DNA of 64,000 nucleotides from assembly GCA_009731375.1 (NCBI GenBank), contig BJOX01000357.1, forward strand, positions 120,141 through 184,140, in the 5' to 3' direction. Position 1 is the first letter of the stretch. Each line of letters opens with the position of its first letter. The stretch is from Paulinella micropora. Taxonomy: Eukaryota; Cercozoa; Imbricatea; Euglyphida. The position numbers were made by a program, and so were the translations under genes. Under the pieces are notes generated by a model that was not told where the DNA came from, searched no databases, and was given only the letters and a program-made list of their open reading frames with translations. Shown here one piece after another: positions 43,956 through 57,348 of the stretch.

Positions 43956-43994
<39 letters not shown>

Positions 43995-44260
43995 TGATGA
44001 TTCCTTCCTAAGTTTTGTGTCAAGGCAGATACGCAGACCCGCGTTGATCATGGCGCCTTGGCCGGTTGATGCTTGCTGGCTGTCTCCGTTTTCCATGCCC
44101 ACCACCATGCCCTGCTCCAACAGCTTGCCCTGGTCGTGCTCCTTGGCTAACTGCTGGCTGTGCTTGTGGTCTCCCGCCACCACCAGAAGGCCGCTTTCTT
44201 CCAACAGCGCTAATGGACACACCCGCAATATCAACAACAACATCATCATCAGCAACAACA

Positions 44261-44291
<31 letters not shown>

Positions 44292-44308
44292 ACAACAACA
44301 ACAACAGC

Positions 44309-44349
<41 letters not shown>

Positions 44350-44519
44350 ACCAACAAACCAACAAACCAACAAACCAACAACAACAACAACAACAACAAA
44401 CAAACAAACAAACAAACAAACAAACAAACAAACAAACAAACAAACAAACAAAACACACACACACCAAACAACAACAACAATAACAACAACAACAACAACA
44501 ACAAAAACATGCATGTTAT
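43746..44519. repeat. TTTC, CT, CAT, CAA, CAAA microsatellites around an exon-like segment
   Basis: TTTC repeats (43845-43905), CT/CA/CACT (43905-43995), CAT (44265-44290), CAA (44290-44400), CAAA (44395-44452), CAA again (to 44505). Between them 44020-44215 (minus strand) has non-repetitive coding-like sequence with LVVAGDHKHSQQ and VVGMENGDSQQ. It could be an upstream exon of the decayed cysteine-rich copy but has no recognised domain. Poly-Gln/His/Asn frames are repeat translations. Confidence 0.7.
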
Positions 44520-45120
44520 GAATGCAAAGCCACCGTTCCCACCCTTTCTTTCTACTCTTGAAATACGTACTGACAACACATGCACACACAAGCGCGAATC
44601 AGCTGCTAAGCGAAAGCATGATGGGATTGTTAAGCTCTTGTATGAAGATGTGACTAAGATAGGTGGGATTAACGCATCGCTTGAGCCTCGGTTCTACAAC
44701 GACGAGAAACAATAGATCGATCTGGCGATCTTCCCATTTACGAGCACTTCCTCTCCACTAGAGATTGATACTGATCTTGTAATCACCAACCCTATCGCAC
44801 CATCCTATGTCAAAGATACAATTCGCGACGATACGATTCGCGACGTCTATGCTGCCATCGAGAAGCGTGACACTGAAAAAATCAACACACACGCGAAAGG
44901 ATACAAGCAAGCTGGTGCTGAATTCATCCCGCTGGTCATGTCAAGCTTCGCTGGCGTCGGAACGCACGCCCAAGTCTTCATGAGAAACATCGGCGAGCAA
45001 GCAGCATATTATATGCCATCAGTCTACACTCCAGAGGCGTACGCTCTACGGATCAAGGTTATCCTAAGCTGTGCAACCAATTGCTGGAACTACATCAACT
45101 GGATGCATTAACTCAAAAGT
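44520..45120 (+). pseudogene. Relic of a retroelement protein C-terminus
   Basis: The plus-strand frame reads through one TAG (44713-44715) for about 200 codons. Sequence order is AAKRKHD, an Asp-rich strand ending DLVITNPIAPSYV, a helix with EK..K...Y..AG, then EFIPLVMSSFAG. This order is familiar from the C-terminal, restriction-endonuclease-like part of reverse-transcriptase proteins found in many protist and fungal genomes. No RT is present; microsatellites flank it on both sides. The relic nature is clear from the stop; family assignment is by resemblance only. Confidence 0.5.
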
Positions 45121-45826
45121 TCCAACTGCCTACACCCACGCAGACTCCCACAGCACAAGAGACGAGCAATCATGCTCACGACGATTTGAGTGGTTAGCTT
45201 TTAGATTATGAGCTCTCTGACTAGGACACTATTAATACTTATGAACTATTATTACTTATTGCTCAAAGTTCTTTATTATAAAATGCTTTTGTTGTGTCAA
45301 CACAAAAATGGGGGGGGGGGGGGGGGAGAAGAAGAAGAAGAAGAAGAAGAAGAAGAAGAGAGAAGAAGAAAAAGAAGAAGAAGAAGAAGAAGAAGAAGAA
45401 GAAGAAGAAGAAGCAGTGGACCCCGTGCCAGGTGCTGGAGGGTGTGTGCCGCAGACAACGACACTGCCGCTGCAGGATGAACAAACAGCAGCAGACCTCC
45501 CAACACGTTCAGCGTATTGCCACTGCACAAGTACATGCATGCATCGATACATGCACGACTGGTGACATACATACATACATACATACATACATACATGCAT
45601 ACATACATACACACACACACATACATACATACATACATACATACATACATACATACATACATACAACAGACAATACACTCAATTAAGCAAGGATGCGAGC
45701 AAATTTTGGATACACGGCTTTACACATACAAATACACGGCTGTCTACATACTATCGCTTGTAACAGAACAGAAAAAGGTTTGGAACCTTTGTTGCATACT
45801 GCAAATTTGATTGAATCCTGACACAC

Positions 45827-45863
<37 letters not shown>

Positions 45864-45913
45864 GGAACAGTGTGAGTTTTTTTCATTCAATACAAGGAAA
45901 GCTTCACTCTAGA

Positions 45914-45956
<43 letters not shown>

Positions 45957-46019
45957 TCACTGCGATGTTTATTTTATTCCATACACACAAAGGCTCACAC
46001 ATCCCCCCCACCCCCTCTT
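45121..46019. repeat. GAA, CATA and GA microsatellites, no gene
   Basis: A G run and GAA repeats (45309-45412), CATA/CACA (45563-45665), GA tracts (45832-45865, 45914-45955). The sequence between is short and without supported frames. Confidence 0.9.
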
Positions 46020-46920
<901 letters not shown>

Positions 46921-47760
46921 CCACTTGAACATAGTTTAGTTTGCAAAGCAGGAGAAATTGTCAATCAATCTGTTTGTTCTTGCCATTTGCAATTTGCGTA
47001 TATTTTGCAATTTTCTAGCTGGTGGGTGCGCTTTATCTCCATGCTTCGACTTTTATGTTTTCTTTATCGTCCATGCTTCTACTTTCATGTTTTCGTGCCC
47101 ATTGTGCTTGCGCCCAGTTCCGTTTCTTGTTGGACCTCAGTTGCCTCTCCTTTCGATGCAAATACTGACTGTTTAAAATCCTCTTTAGTTAGGACAGGGA
47201 TGGTAGGGGGGGGGGGCGGGGATGGCGAGGGTGTGGGAATTTTTTAGCAAAACAACTTGAAATGTGTGAGGCAAGCCCGGAGAAGAGGTAAACGAATAAG
47301 CTTGCGACTCTTAAATGGACATTTTGTTGCATAAGTACTTGCATAGCCATGGTTGGTTCACACTGGAAAGACTTTATCAATTCAAAACCTCCAACTCTCA
47401 GGCCCCTGCACTTATGTACCAAAAAGTGGAAACAGGAGGATTCACGACTAACAAAATTAAAATTCACAATGGCTGACGGTTGGTCATGCCTCATTTCTGA
47501 GTGGTCCGTAAAGTAGGCTCATAATTCCTTTCATTTTTCCAAACCACTAACTTGAGGCGCCTCTTGCAGTTGCCATTGTTACGTTCAAGTTTGAACTTCT
47601 ACTAGCACTCGTTAACTTGCGGTAGGACCGTCGTTATTGTGATTTTGCTAATGACATGTACAACTTTGCTTTATAATTAGATTTTTCTTCTGAGCTTGGT
47701 TTTATGGCTGTCGGACAGAGTGACTTGCTCACAGTGCCCTATATCGTTATATATATCTAG
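46921..47760. other. Unique sequence, no recognised gene
   Basis: Ordinary composition with a G run at about 47208. Short frames on both strands show no domain. Confidence 0.5.
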
Positions 47761-48046
47761 TATATGATCAGGCCTAGGGCTTAATACACCTTTTCAAGGG
47801 AACGGTACTGCGCCATGCACGGTACCGCATGCGCACCGGCTACGTATACTTGTCCCCGGCCTTGAGGGGCCCCGCCGGATCGGACCAGGGCTTAATACAG
47901 CTTTTCAAGGGAACGGTACTGCACGGTACCGCACCCGGCTACTTGGCCCCCCCGGCCTTGAGGGGCCCCGCTTTTTTTAAATTTTTGGTGTTTCGTTTGA
48001 AATTTAAATATGCTAGGAATTCATAGAAATATAAAATTAGGCAATC

Positions 48047-48103
<57 letters not shown>

Positions 48104-48157
48104 AGTAGTATGGTAGTAGTAGTAGTAGTAGTAGTAGTAGCAGTCGTAGTAGTAGTG

Positions 48158-48262
<105 letters not shown>

Positions 48263-48556
48263 TTAATATATATATACATATATATATATTTGTTAATTCC
48301 ATATATATTTATTATTATTGTTATTACTATTTTATTATTATTATATTATTATTATTATTATTATTTTATTTTATTTTAATATTTTTAATCTAAGTCATTT
48401 TATTTTAATACTTTAATATTTTGATAATTTCTCATTACCTTTAATAACTTGAGACGTAGGTCACCATCTAGTTAAATCAATAGCTCTTGAGCTAACGATT
48501 TGTATGGATTGACCAGAGGTTAAATTGTCAACTTCATTAAACCGAAGGCCTAGGCC

Positions 48557-48633
<77 letters not shown>

Positions 48634-48711
48634 TTAAAATTAGTAGTACTAGTAGTACTAGTAGTAGTAGTAGTAGTACGTATACCAGTAGTAGTAGTAG
48701 TAGTAGTAGTA

Positions 48712-48769
<58 letters not shown>

Positions 48770-48807
48770 CGTAGTAGTGAGTAGTAGTAGTAGTAGTGGT
48801 AGTAGTG

Positions 48808-48873
<66 letters not shown>

Positions 48874-48874
48874 A

Positions 48875-48908
<34 letters not shown>

Positions 48909-48912
48909 TATT

Positions 48913-48972
<60 letters not shown>

Positions 48973-48998
48973 AAGTAGAAGTTTAAAGTAGTAGTAAA

Positions 48999-49030
<32 letters not shown>

Positions 49031-49063
49031 TAGTGGCCCACCATGGTAGAAGTGGTAGTAGTG

Positions 49064-49095
<32 letters not shown>

Positions 49096-49528
49096 CGTAG
49101 TAGTAGTAGTCATAGAAGTAGTAGTAATTAGTAGCAGCAGTGATCAATGAGACGGAGAATAAGACGGAGAAAGAGAACAAGAAGGAGAAGGGCAAAGAGA
49201 CGCCTACTTGGCCCCCCCCGGCCCTGAGGGGCACCGCCGGAGGCGAAATTTTTTTTGTTTTCGTTTGAAATATGCTAGGAATTCATATAAATATTTACAT
49301 ACATAGAAAATATAAGGAATTTTTTCATAAATTTGAACGGTACCGCACGGTATCATGCGGTACCGCGGTACCGTATCTAGATTAATCCCTGGATCATCCG
49401 GAGGCGAAATTTGTTTTGGTGTTTCGTTTGAAATATGCTAGGAATTCATAGAAATATGATAAAATTAGGCAATTTAAATTTACACTTAAAGCTTAGTGTT
49501 AGTAGAATTAGTAGCAGTAGTAGCAGTC

Positions 49529-49588
<60 letters not shown>

Positions 49589-49603
49589 AGTAGTAGTAGT
49601 AGT

Positions 49604-49682
<79 letters not shown>

Positions 49683-49689
49683 TTGCTAG

Positions 49690-49709
49690 TGTGTGTTCCT
49701 GGGTGTGTC

Positions 49710-49746
<37 letters not shown>

Positions 49747-49797
49747 CCTTTTGCATTTGTACACAATATCGTATTTGTGTTTCAATGCGCTTAAATT

Positions 49798-49856
<59 letters not shown>

Positions 49857-49948
49857 TCTCTCTCTCTCTGTATCTATTATGTGTAACACACACACACAGA
49901 CACACATATGTATGTACATATATATATATATATATATAATATTATATA

Positions 49949-49989
<41 letters not shown>
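49690..49989. repeat. GT, CT and TA dinucleotide arrays
   Basis: GT (49712-49742), CT (49800-49869), CA (49887-49905), TA (49918-49989). The TA array directly abuts the MITE. Confidence 0.95.
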
Positions 49990-49993
<4 letters not shown>

Positions 49994-50396
49994 CGTTCTA
50001 TGCGAGCTAATTTTTTTCGCAAATAACCCATAGCCCTCGGGCCGGCACTTTTGGTATTTTTTGATGACCAACCAACCATGAAACTATCCACGACTGACCC
50101 TGTCATCTTTGTAGCATTGACGCGAAGAAAGTTGAGAAATTTCAAGCTGCGTATTCTGTATATAGCTACTATAAGACATGGAGAAGCTGTGTGCGTCAAG
50201 AATTTAGTGCCAACACCGTGCCTGCCTCGTTCTGGTAGCTGAAAGTATGGGCTAATTACCTTCCACACTTCCATCTGGGGCATGACAGGTGGAAATGCGA
50301 TAGGCCGCCGGGCCGGCACCCAATTAGCCCTCAATTTTTTCGTAACGGCTCGATTATGGGCTATTTGCGAAAAAAATTAGCTCGCATAGAACGGGC

Positions 50397-50397
<1 letters not shown>
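49990..50397. mobile_element. MITE with 43-bp terminal inverted repeats, 408 bp
   Basis: The left end GGCACGTTCTATGCGAGCTA continues to 50032. The right end (50397-50355, reverse complement) is the same sequence with two mismatches (GGCC for GGCA at base 4, and one within AAATARCCC). It sits at the border of a TA array; TA or TAT on both sides could be the target duplication, as in Tc1/mariner-type insertions. No transposase is encoded; the internal frame 50051-50242 has no domain. Confidence 0.8.
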
Positions 50398-50460
<63 letters not shown>

Positions 50461-50510
50461 GTATAAATAGATAGATAGATAGATAGATGTAGTAGCAGTT
50501 GAGACAGCAG
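50398..50510. repeat. GT and GATA microsatellites
   Basis: GT array 50400-50463 followed by a short GATA run (50467-50488), between the MITE and the next TAG array. Confidence 0.9.
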
Positions 50511-50547
50511 CAGTAGCAGTAGTAGTATTAGCAGCAGCAACAGCAGA

Positions 50548-50591
<44 letters not shown>

Positions 50592-50593
50592 TA

Positions 50594-50646
<53 letters not shown>

Positions 50647-50652
50647 CCGTTA

Positions 50653-50715
<63 letters not shown>

Positions 50716-50748
50716 AGTAGTAGTAGTAAGTAGTAGTAGTAAGTAGTA

Positions 50749-50856
<108 letters not shown>

Positions 50857-50908
50857 CACTACTACCACTACTACTAGTAACACTACTTTTACTACTACTT
50901 TAAACTTT

Positions 50909-50950
<42 letters not shown>

Positions 50951-51008
50951 AAGGCTTACTACTACTACTTCCTACTACTACTTACTACTACTACTTACTA
51001 CTACTACT

Positions 51009-51058
<50 letters not shown>

Positions 51059-51088
51059 ACTATTACAACTACCACTACTAGTGTAGTG

Positions 51089-51121
<33 letters not shown>

Positions 51122-51440
51122 CTGAGGAGTAGTAGTGCTGTAGTAGTAGTAGTAGTAGTAGTAATTAGTAGCAGCAGTGATCAATGAGACGGAGAATAAG
51201 ACGGAGAAAGAGAATAAGAAGGAGAAGGAAAACAAGAAGGGCAAAGCCTCGGAGACGCCTACTTAGCCCCCCCGGCCTTGAGGGGCCCCGACGAAGGCGA
51301 ATTTTTTTTTGTTTTCGTTTGAAATATGCTAGGAATTCATATATATATTTACATACATAGAATATAAGGAATTTTTTCATAAATTTGAACGGTACCGCAC
51401 GGTATCATGCGGTACCGCGGTACCGTATCTAGATTAATCC

Positions 51441-52246
51441 CTGTATAATAATATCTGCGAAGTCTTTGTACAGTTATTAATATTAAACCACTACTTACTA
51501 GTATCATACTATACTCTCGGACTCTTGAACCGTCCCAGTTAATTTAATACCGTTTTCCTATTAATTATCAGATAAGTTTAGAAAATTTTATTGTGAATAA
51601 GTATTGCATTTTCCGAGTCCCACATATAATATTGTTTGTTTTTTTTTTCAATATTTTTACCACAGGAAATATTGATAGTACTAAGATTAAATTAGGAGTC
51701 GAAACATGGCCATTGCCTACATTTCAAATTCGGTAATTGACAAAAGGAAAACTTGAAAGAAACAGGCACGGTGAGTTCCGCCGGAAAATACCACATCAGT
51801 TCAAGTTCCTACTCTCAGGCTCATTTTCATATTTCTGACCCGGGCCGTTTGACTAGCGGAAACTATCTAAACAGCTATTTTATCGCTCGCGACTCGTCAC
51901 AGTCACGTTTCTATTCGTTCAAAGGCGGCTTCGCAGAATTTGCATTGTCTGAGCCTGACGTAGACAAACAGTCCATCAAGGGAGGAAACTCGGCTAATTA
52001 AACTGGAATTCACCAACTGGCACGTTCGTTTTGGTAACCTTCCTCAGCCTGACCTCGGAAATATTTTGGGGTCACGAGTCAATTGACAGCAGTGTGTTTA
52101 TTCGGTCAATTGAGTGCCGGTTGGTAATTTCCTCACAGGAGGCTAGTCAAAGACTTACAACAGTCAACAAATGTGCAAGCCGGACAAGCAAATTATTGCA
52201 TTTGTGAATAGCAAGGGCAAAAGTTTTTTTTTCTTTTTGTTTTTTG
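51441..52246. other. Unique sequence; one weak open frame
   Basis: A plus-strand frame 51753-52001 (about 82 codons, Ser/Phe-rich) has ordinary composition but no domain and no clear splice context. A block at about 52110-52165 resembles 27715-27765 (minus strand), so part of this stretch may be LTR remnant. Confidence 0.4.
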
Positions 52247-53300
52247 TCAGTTGAAAGTTGTCAGTTGAAAGGAGAAAAAGACAGGGTAGGTGTATGCTTC
52301 TGTGATAGTGTATTGGTAATTAAACACATCACTCCACAATTTAGTAATTGAAGAACGCTTTCTTAAAATTTCGTTGAGCTGAAAAGGAAGCATGTAAGTA
52401 GGAGAACATAATATTAAGTAAAAACAGTGGCGAATAAGGAGAGAAAACAGGAAACGACGGGGAGAAGTGGCCGGCCTCCGAGGTGAAATAAGGAAAGTGA
52501 AAATCAGAGTAGAAAAAGACGGTTTGAGCGATGATCGGTGGCCTAAGTGCTTCTCTTTCCCTTCAATCATCCCTTCTGTCCCAACCAATCTAGCCACTGA
52601 TGCCAAAGTTGGAACATTTTCGTTGTCTCCGACAGTTATTTTCTCTTGTTGCTGGTCTGTTGTTGTTTTTGGCGATTCCTGCTCCTTTTCGACGCCCTTT
52701 TCCACCCGGAATTATTGGCGATGGCTGGTGGCGGCACCACTTCGGCGTTCAGCCGGCAGCTGGTGGCATCACTATTAATACTGCCAGAGATTTCTGCTGA
52801 GTGGGCGGCAAGAGAGGAGGAGGAAGGGGAGGAGGAAGGGGAGAAGGAAGGGGAGGAGGAGGAGGAAGGGGAGGAGGAGGAGGAGGAGGAAGGGGAGGAG
52901 GAAAGGGAGGAGGAGGAGGCTGGTGCATTGTTTGAGGTATAGTTCCCATATTCTATGTCTATATTTAATACTTGGTCGCCATCGTCCTCAGAGCTTTCAT
53001 CTGCGGCTGGATCCGATCCAGCCGGAGCAGTATGCTCATTTGCATGGCCAGCATGACGCCTCTCAATCGAGCCTACATATGCAGTTTCTGTCGATGAAGG
53101 AGATCTTGACGTAATGAACACGGACCGTGTTCAAGGACTCGAAGCAGAGGAGATCCAGAACGCTCCTCTAGAAATTTTTTGCATAGCTCCTCCAGATCCT
53201 GCAGCACAAGACGGTCATTACTACCACTAATTCCAAGAAGTATTTGGGTACTGCGTTTGTTTGCTTCTGTTGCACTGAACCACAGATTCCCTTCCTTTTC
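52247..53300 (-). pseudogene. Possible coding remnant of unknown family
   Basis: Minus-strand frames 53318-53073 and 53121-52636 look coding. The first includes ILLGISGSNDRLVLQDLEEL followed by a Lys/Glu helix. The second includes an acidic segment (ESSEDDGDQVLNIDIEYG) and a long Ser/Pro tract over GGA/CCT repeats (52810-52920). They join only by a frame change near 53110. A further frame (52705-52247) overlaps at the 3' side. The 52340-52455 part is a dispersed repeat also found at 57170-57262. No family is recognised, and introns rather than frameshifts cannot be excluded. Confidence 0.35.
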
Positions 53301-53372
53301 TTTCTTTCTTTCTTTCAAACTCTTTTCTTGCTGCTCGCTCGCTCGGTCGCGTGCTTGCTTTCTTTCTTTCTT

Positions 53373-53412
<40 letters not shown>

Positions 53413-53526
53413 GTTCTTTCGTTCTTTATTTATTTCGTTCTTTCTTTCTTTGCTGTTTTTGTTGGTTTTGTCGTTGTTGTTTTTGTTGTTTTTGTTGTTG
53501 TTGTTGTTGTTGTTGTTTGTTGTTGT

Positions 53527-53557
<31 letters not shown>

Positions 53558-53746
53558 CGTCGTCGTTGTTTTTGTTGTTTTTGTTGTTGTTTTTGTTGTT
53601 TTTGTTTTTGTTTTTGTTGTTTTTGTTGTTGTTGTTGTTGTTGTTGTTGTTATTGTTGTTGTTGTTTTTGTTTTTGTTTTTGTTGTCGTTTTTTTTTTTT
53701 GTTTTTTTTTGTTTTTTTTTTTTTTTTTTTTTTTTTGTTTTTTTTT

Positions 53747-53798
<52 letters not shown>

Positions 53799-54252
53799 NN
53801 NNNNNNNNNNNNNNNNNNNNNNNNNNNNNNNNNNNNNNNNNNNNNNNNNNNNNNNNNNNNNNNNNNNNNNNNNNNNNNNNNNNNNNNNNNNNNNNNNNNN
53901 NNNNNNNNNNNNNNNNNNNNNNNNNNNNNNNNNNNNNNNNNNNNNNNNNNNNNNNNNNNNNNNNNNNNNNNNNNNNNNNNNNNNNNNNNNNNNNNNNNNN
54001 NNNNNNNNNNNNNNNNNNNNNNNNNNNNNNNNNNNNNNNNNNNNNNNNNNNNNNNNNNNNNNNNNNNNNNNNNNNNNNNNNNNNNNNNNNNNNNNNNNNN
54101 NNNNNNNNNNNNNNNNNNNNNNNNNNNNNNNNNNNNNNNNNNNNNNNNNNNNNNNNNNNNNNNNNNNNNNNNNNNNNNNNNNNNNNNNNNNNNNNNNNNN
54201 NNNNNNNNNNNNNNNNNNGGGGGGGGGGGGGGGGGGGGGGGGGGGAGGGAGG

Positions 54253-54300
<48 letters not shown>
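53301..54300. repeat. TTTC/CT, GTT/T-run microsatellites and 420-N gap
   Basis: TTTC and CT (53345-53410), GTT and GTTTTT units (53455-53690), T homopolymers to 53798, N 53799-54218, then a G run and GA repeats to 54298. The 3' end of the OLD-like gene probably lies within or beyond this block. Confidence 0.95.
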
Positions 54301-57295
54301 AAGTGACCATTGTTTGCACACTTTTTTGATGTCATTCATGTTGAATTCAACCTGCTTGATGATTTGATCATCGCTTTCGCTGTCTGCGCCTTCAAGCTTT
54401 TCAAAAGCCTGCTTGGCCGAAGTACATAACAGATCCTTAATTTCGCCAACAACAGCCAGTATCATACTTTCCACCTAATTAGTAACACCGGCATCAAGGC
54501 TAAACTATTCTTAGTTTCGTTTGACAAACACCTTCGTGTACCTCTTGTTTTGAGCCTTCGGGTTTGATTTCTTGCTTCAGTGAGTCGAATATTTCTTTCG
54601 CACGCTTCCTCAGCGATTCAATCTGCAGCTGGCATGTTGAGCTGGTGATCTTGACATTCTTCAAAAGCTCTCGATCCAGGTACCTGCAACGATTTCAAAC
54701 AAACGCCTTCGTCATTCTACTTGGTTTGAGCTCATTAATACATGAAATGCTCCTAGTTCTTAAATACAGTAAAGATTGACTGCAGCGGTTCTTCTCAGCC
54801 AGCTTTGATTTTCTTACTTATGTAGGGATTCATTTAGAAGCCCTTGACAAGAGCTTTGTAATGAGCTACGACGCTGCTTTGACTCAAGTCTGAGTTGAGA
54901 AAAATGTACTTGAGAACTAGGCACCTCGCATACCGGGCAGCGGAGTCGGTCTCCTCATTTGTCGGCTGCGGCCGCGGCTTGATGGGCGCTCTTTCCTTCT
55001 GCTTTTTCTCGTCCTCTTTCTTGTGTTCCTTCTTCTTCCCCTTCCTTATCTTCCTTTCACTTGCATCCTCGATATTGAGCAACTGTAAGCATTCTTGGCA
55101 AGCTTGACACCTGAACATAAAGAGGAAGGAAGTAGAGAGTGCCGGTTACTAGCCACGATGACTTTGGGGGTTTTCATAATATTGATGGCTCAATCTCAAT
55201 CAGTTCTTGCTTCTAGTAAACTAAAAATACTAACCTATATGTAAGCAAGCGTACAAAAGGAGCTTTCAAAGGAAATTTGCTCCAGGAATGATCATAGGCA
55301 TTGACTGAGAACGATGCCTGCGAAAGTTAAGAAAGCCAGATCCAGCGCTATTTGAGAGGGATGCTTACTTATTATTCAGAGGGTCGGGGTTTGTCAAGTG
55401 AAGCTTTCTGTCGATTTTATTCCCGACAGCGAAGATGACCTGCAGAATTGTCAAGACGGCTAAAAATGCAGTTGGAGCACAGAAATCATGGCAACGCAGC
55501 AGCAAACGAATGCGAGGCAAGGAGGACCAAACTGTGATATAGCTTATACAAGGTCAGATGGTCAGAGTCTTTAATAGCCTCTGGGGCCTGCGGCCGTGGC
55601 CAGATGCGATATAACACGGGCCGACAAGCCTCCGAGGTCAGAATCTCCTCTTCAAAATCTCGCGGCAGGAACATCACCTAAATAACAATCCAGAATCGAC
55701 ATCGCAGGTAATCAAAATACTTTCTTCTTATTAATAAGAGAACATGAGAATACCTTCTCCTTCGTTTCTGTCCAAATATTCTCTGCGATAGGCTGGACAA
55801 CCTTCGCAAAATCCTTGTATTCAAGTTGGGACTGTTGTTGCAACAGACAGCGGCCTGAACCAGTTTGTTTGAAGGCAGCTTTGATCTCTTCCTCGAATTT
55901 CTGCGCGAGCCCCAGCTGTTGCAACACCTCCTATCATGATGAAATGCTAGACGAAGTTGAGACGTTTCAAGCATAGATACCTTGGCAGTTCTTGCAAGCA
56001 TTGGAGTAATGTGCTTTTTGAGTCGGCATTCGCCCAGAAAACAGCCTTCCAGGAGCTTGTCAATATCCAGCATCATCTGCCGCACAGGCAGGGGGTATGA
56101 AATACTGAAGGCAAAATCAGAGCAAGCTCACCCGCCACTTTATCCCGAGTGCTTGACACAGGCGAGCTGCCTTCGGAGCCACACCGCCCCCATTGAGAGA
56201 GATCAAATCCCATTCAACTTGGCGGTCTGGATCGAGGATGCGCCGCTTACTGACCAGAACCTACAAGAAAGTGAAATGCTGGCGGTTTGATCTCTCTCTT
56301 TTTTGCCAATCGCTGCATAAATTATCTACGTATCTATTTGCCTATCTATCTATCTATCTATCTTCTATCTGTCTGTCTATCTATCTATCTATCTGTCTAT
56401 CTGTCCGTCGATCTATCTTTTTATTCATCCATCCATTCCTTTTTCTCTTTTTTGTCTTATTATTTCTCCCTCGTTCCGTTCATGTGTAACCTCGAAAAAC
56501 CGCATCTCAGCACTGCCTTCGACAAAGAGGACATGGGAGGAAAAGAAGATTCGGCGCCAGCTCGTGAAACAATTCACGACGTTCGTGATCTCAGAAGGCA
56601 CCCGTGTTACCTGTTGAAATAAAGCCATTAATATTATCTTGCGGAGATTTATAGATAAAGCCCATGGTGGCCCCTTTCTTGAGCGACTTGCTACAGTGAT
56701 GCAGCCCAGGTAAGGTCGAGATTGACGAATTCTTCAGAGTGGGTGACGATGAGAATGTTCCTTCTGTATTTTTGAGCTATCTTCACCAAGAAATTGCGGA
56801 GGATTCGTTGTGCCTCAGGATGCAGGGAATGGCCGGGTTCGTCCAGGAACACATTCGAGCTTCACATGCAAGGGCAGACAAAAGGAGATTTAATTTACTT
56901 ACAAGCTCCCGAAAGTCTTAGAAAGAAACCTGGACGGGAACACTATGGCCGCCAACACCAAGAGCAGTTCTAGTTGCCCTCCAGAGCAGTCCTTGATGGG
57001 AATCCATTGTCGGGGCTTGTCAGCGATGCAACTTGCACAAACAAGCGAGGCATTCAATCTCTGTTATGATTTCAAAATGCTGAGCATGCATGCATGTGGA
57101 TGTAAGTATGCATGCAGAAACGCATGCATATGTATGTATGTGTGTTTTTTCCACTTAACGATTTTTAGGAATTGAAGAACGCTTGCTTTTCGTTGAGCTG
57201 AAAAGGAAGCATGTACGTAGGCGAACGTAATTAAAACAGGGGCAAATAAAGCGAGAAAACAGCATATACATATTATTATGTATGTACATCAAGAG

Positions 57296-57348
<53 letters not shown>

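Noticed and set aside
43792-44715. Poly-Gln/Asn/His protein as a single gene
   Set aside because: The frame joins TTTC, CAT, CAA and CAAA microsatellites to a retroelement relic; only the last part has real coding character.
53179-54367. Plus-strand protein of Phe/Leu/Val runs
   Set aside because: GTT and T-run translation through a 420-N gap.
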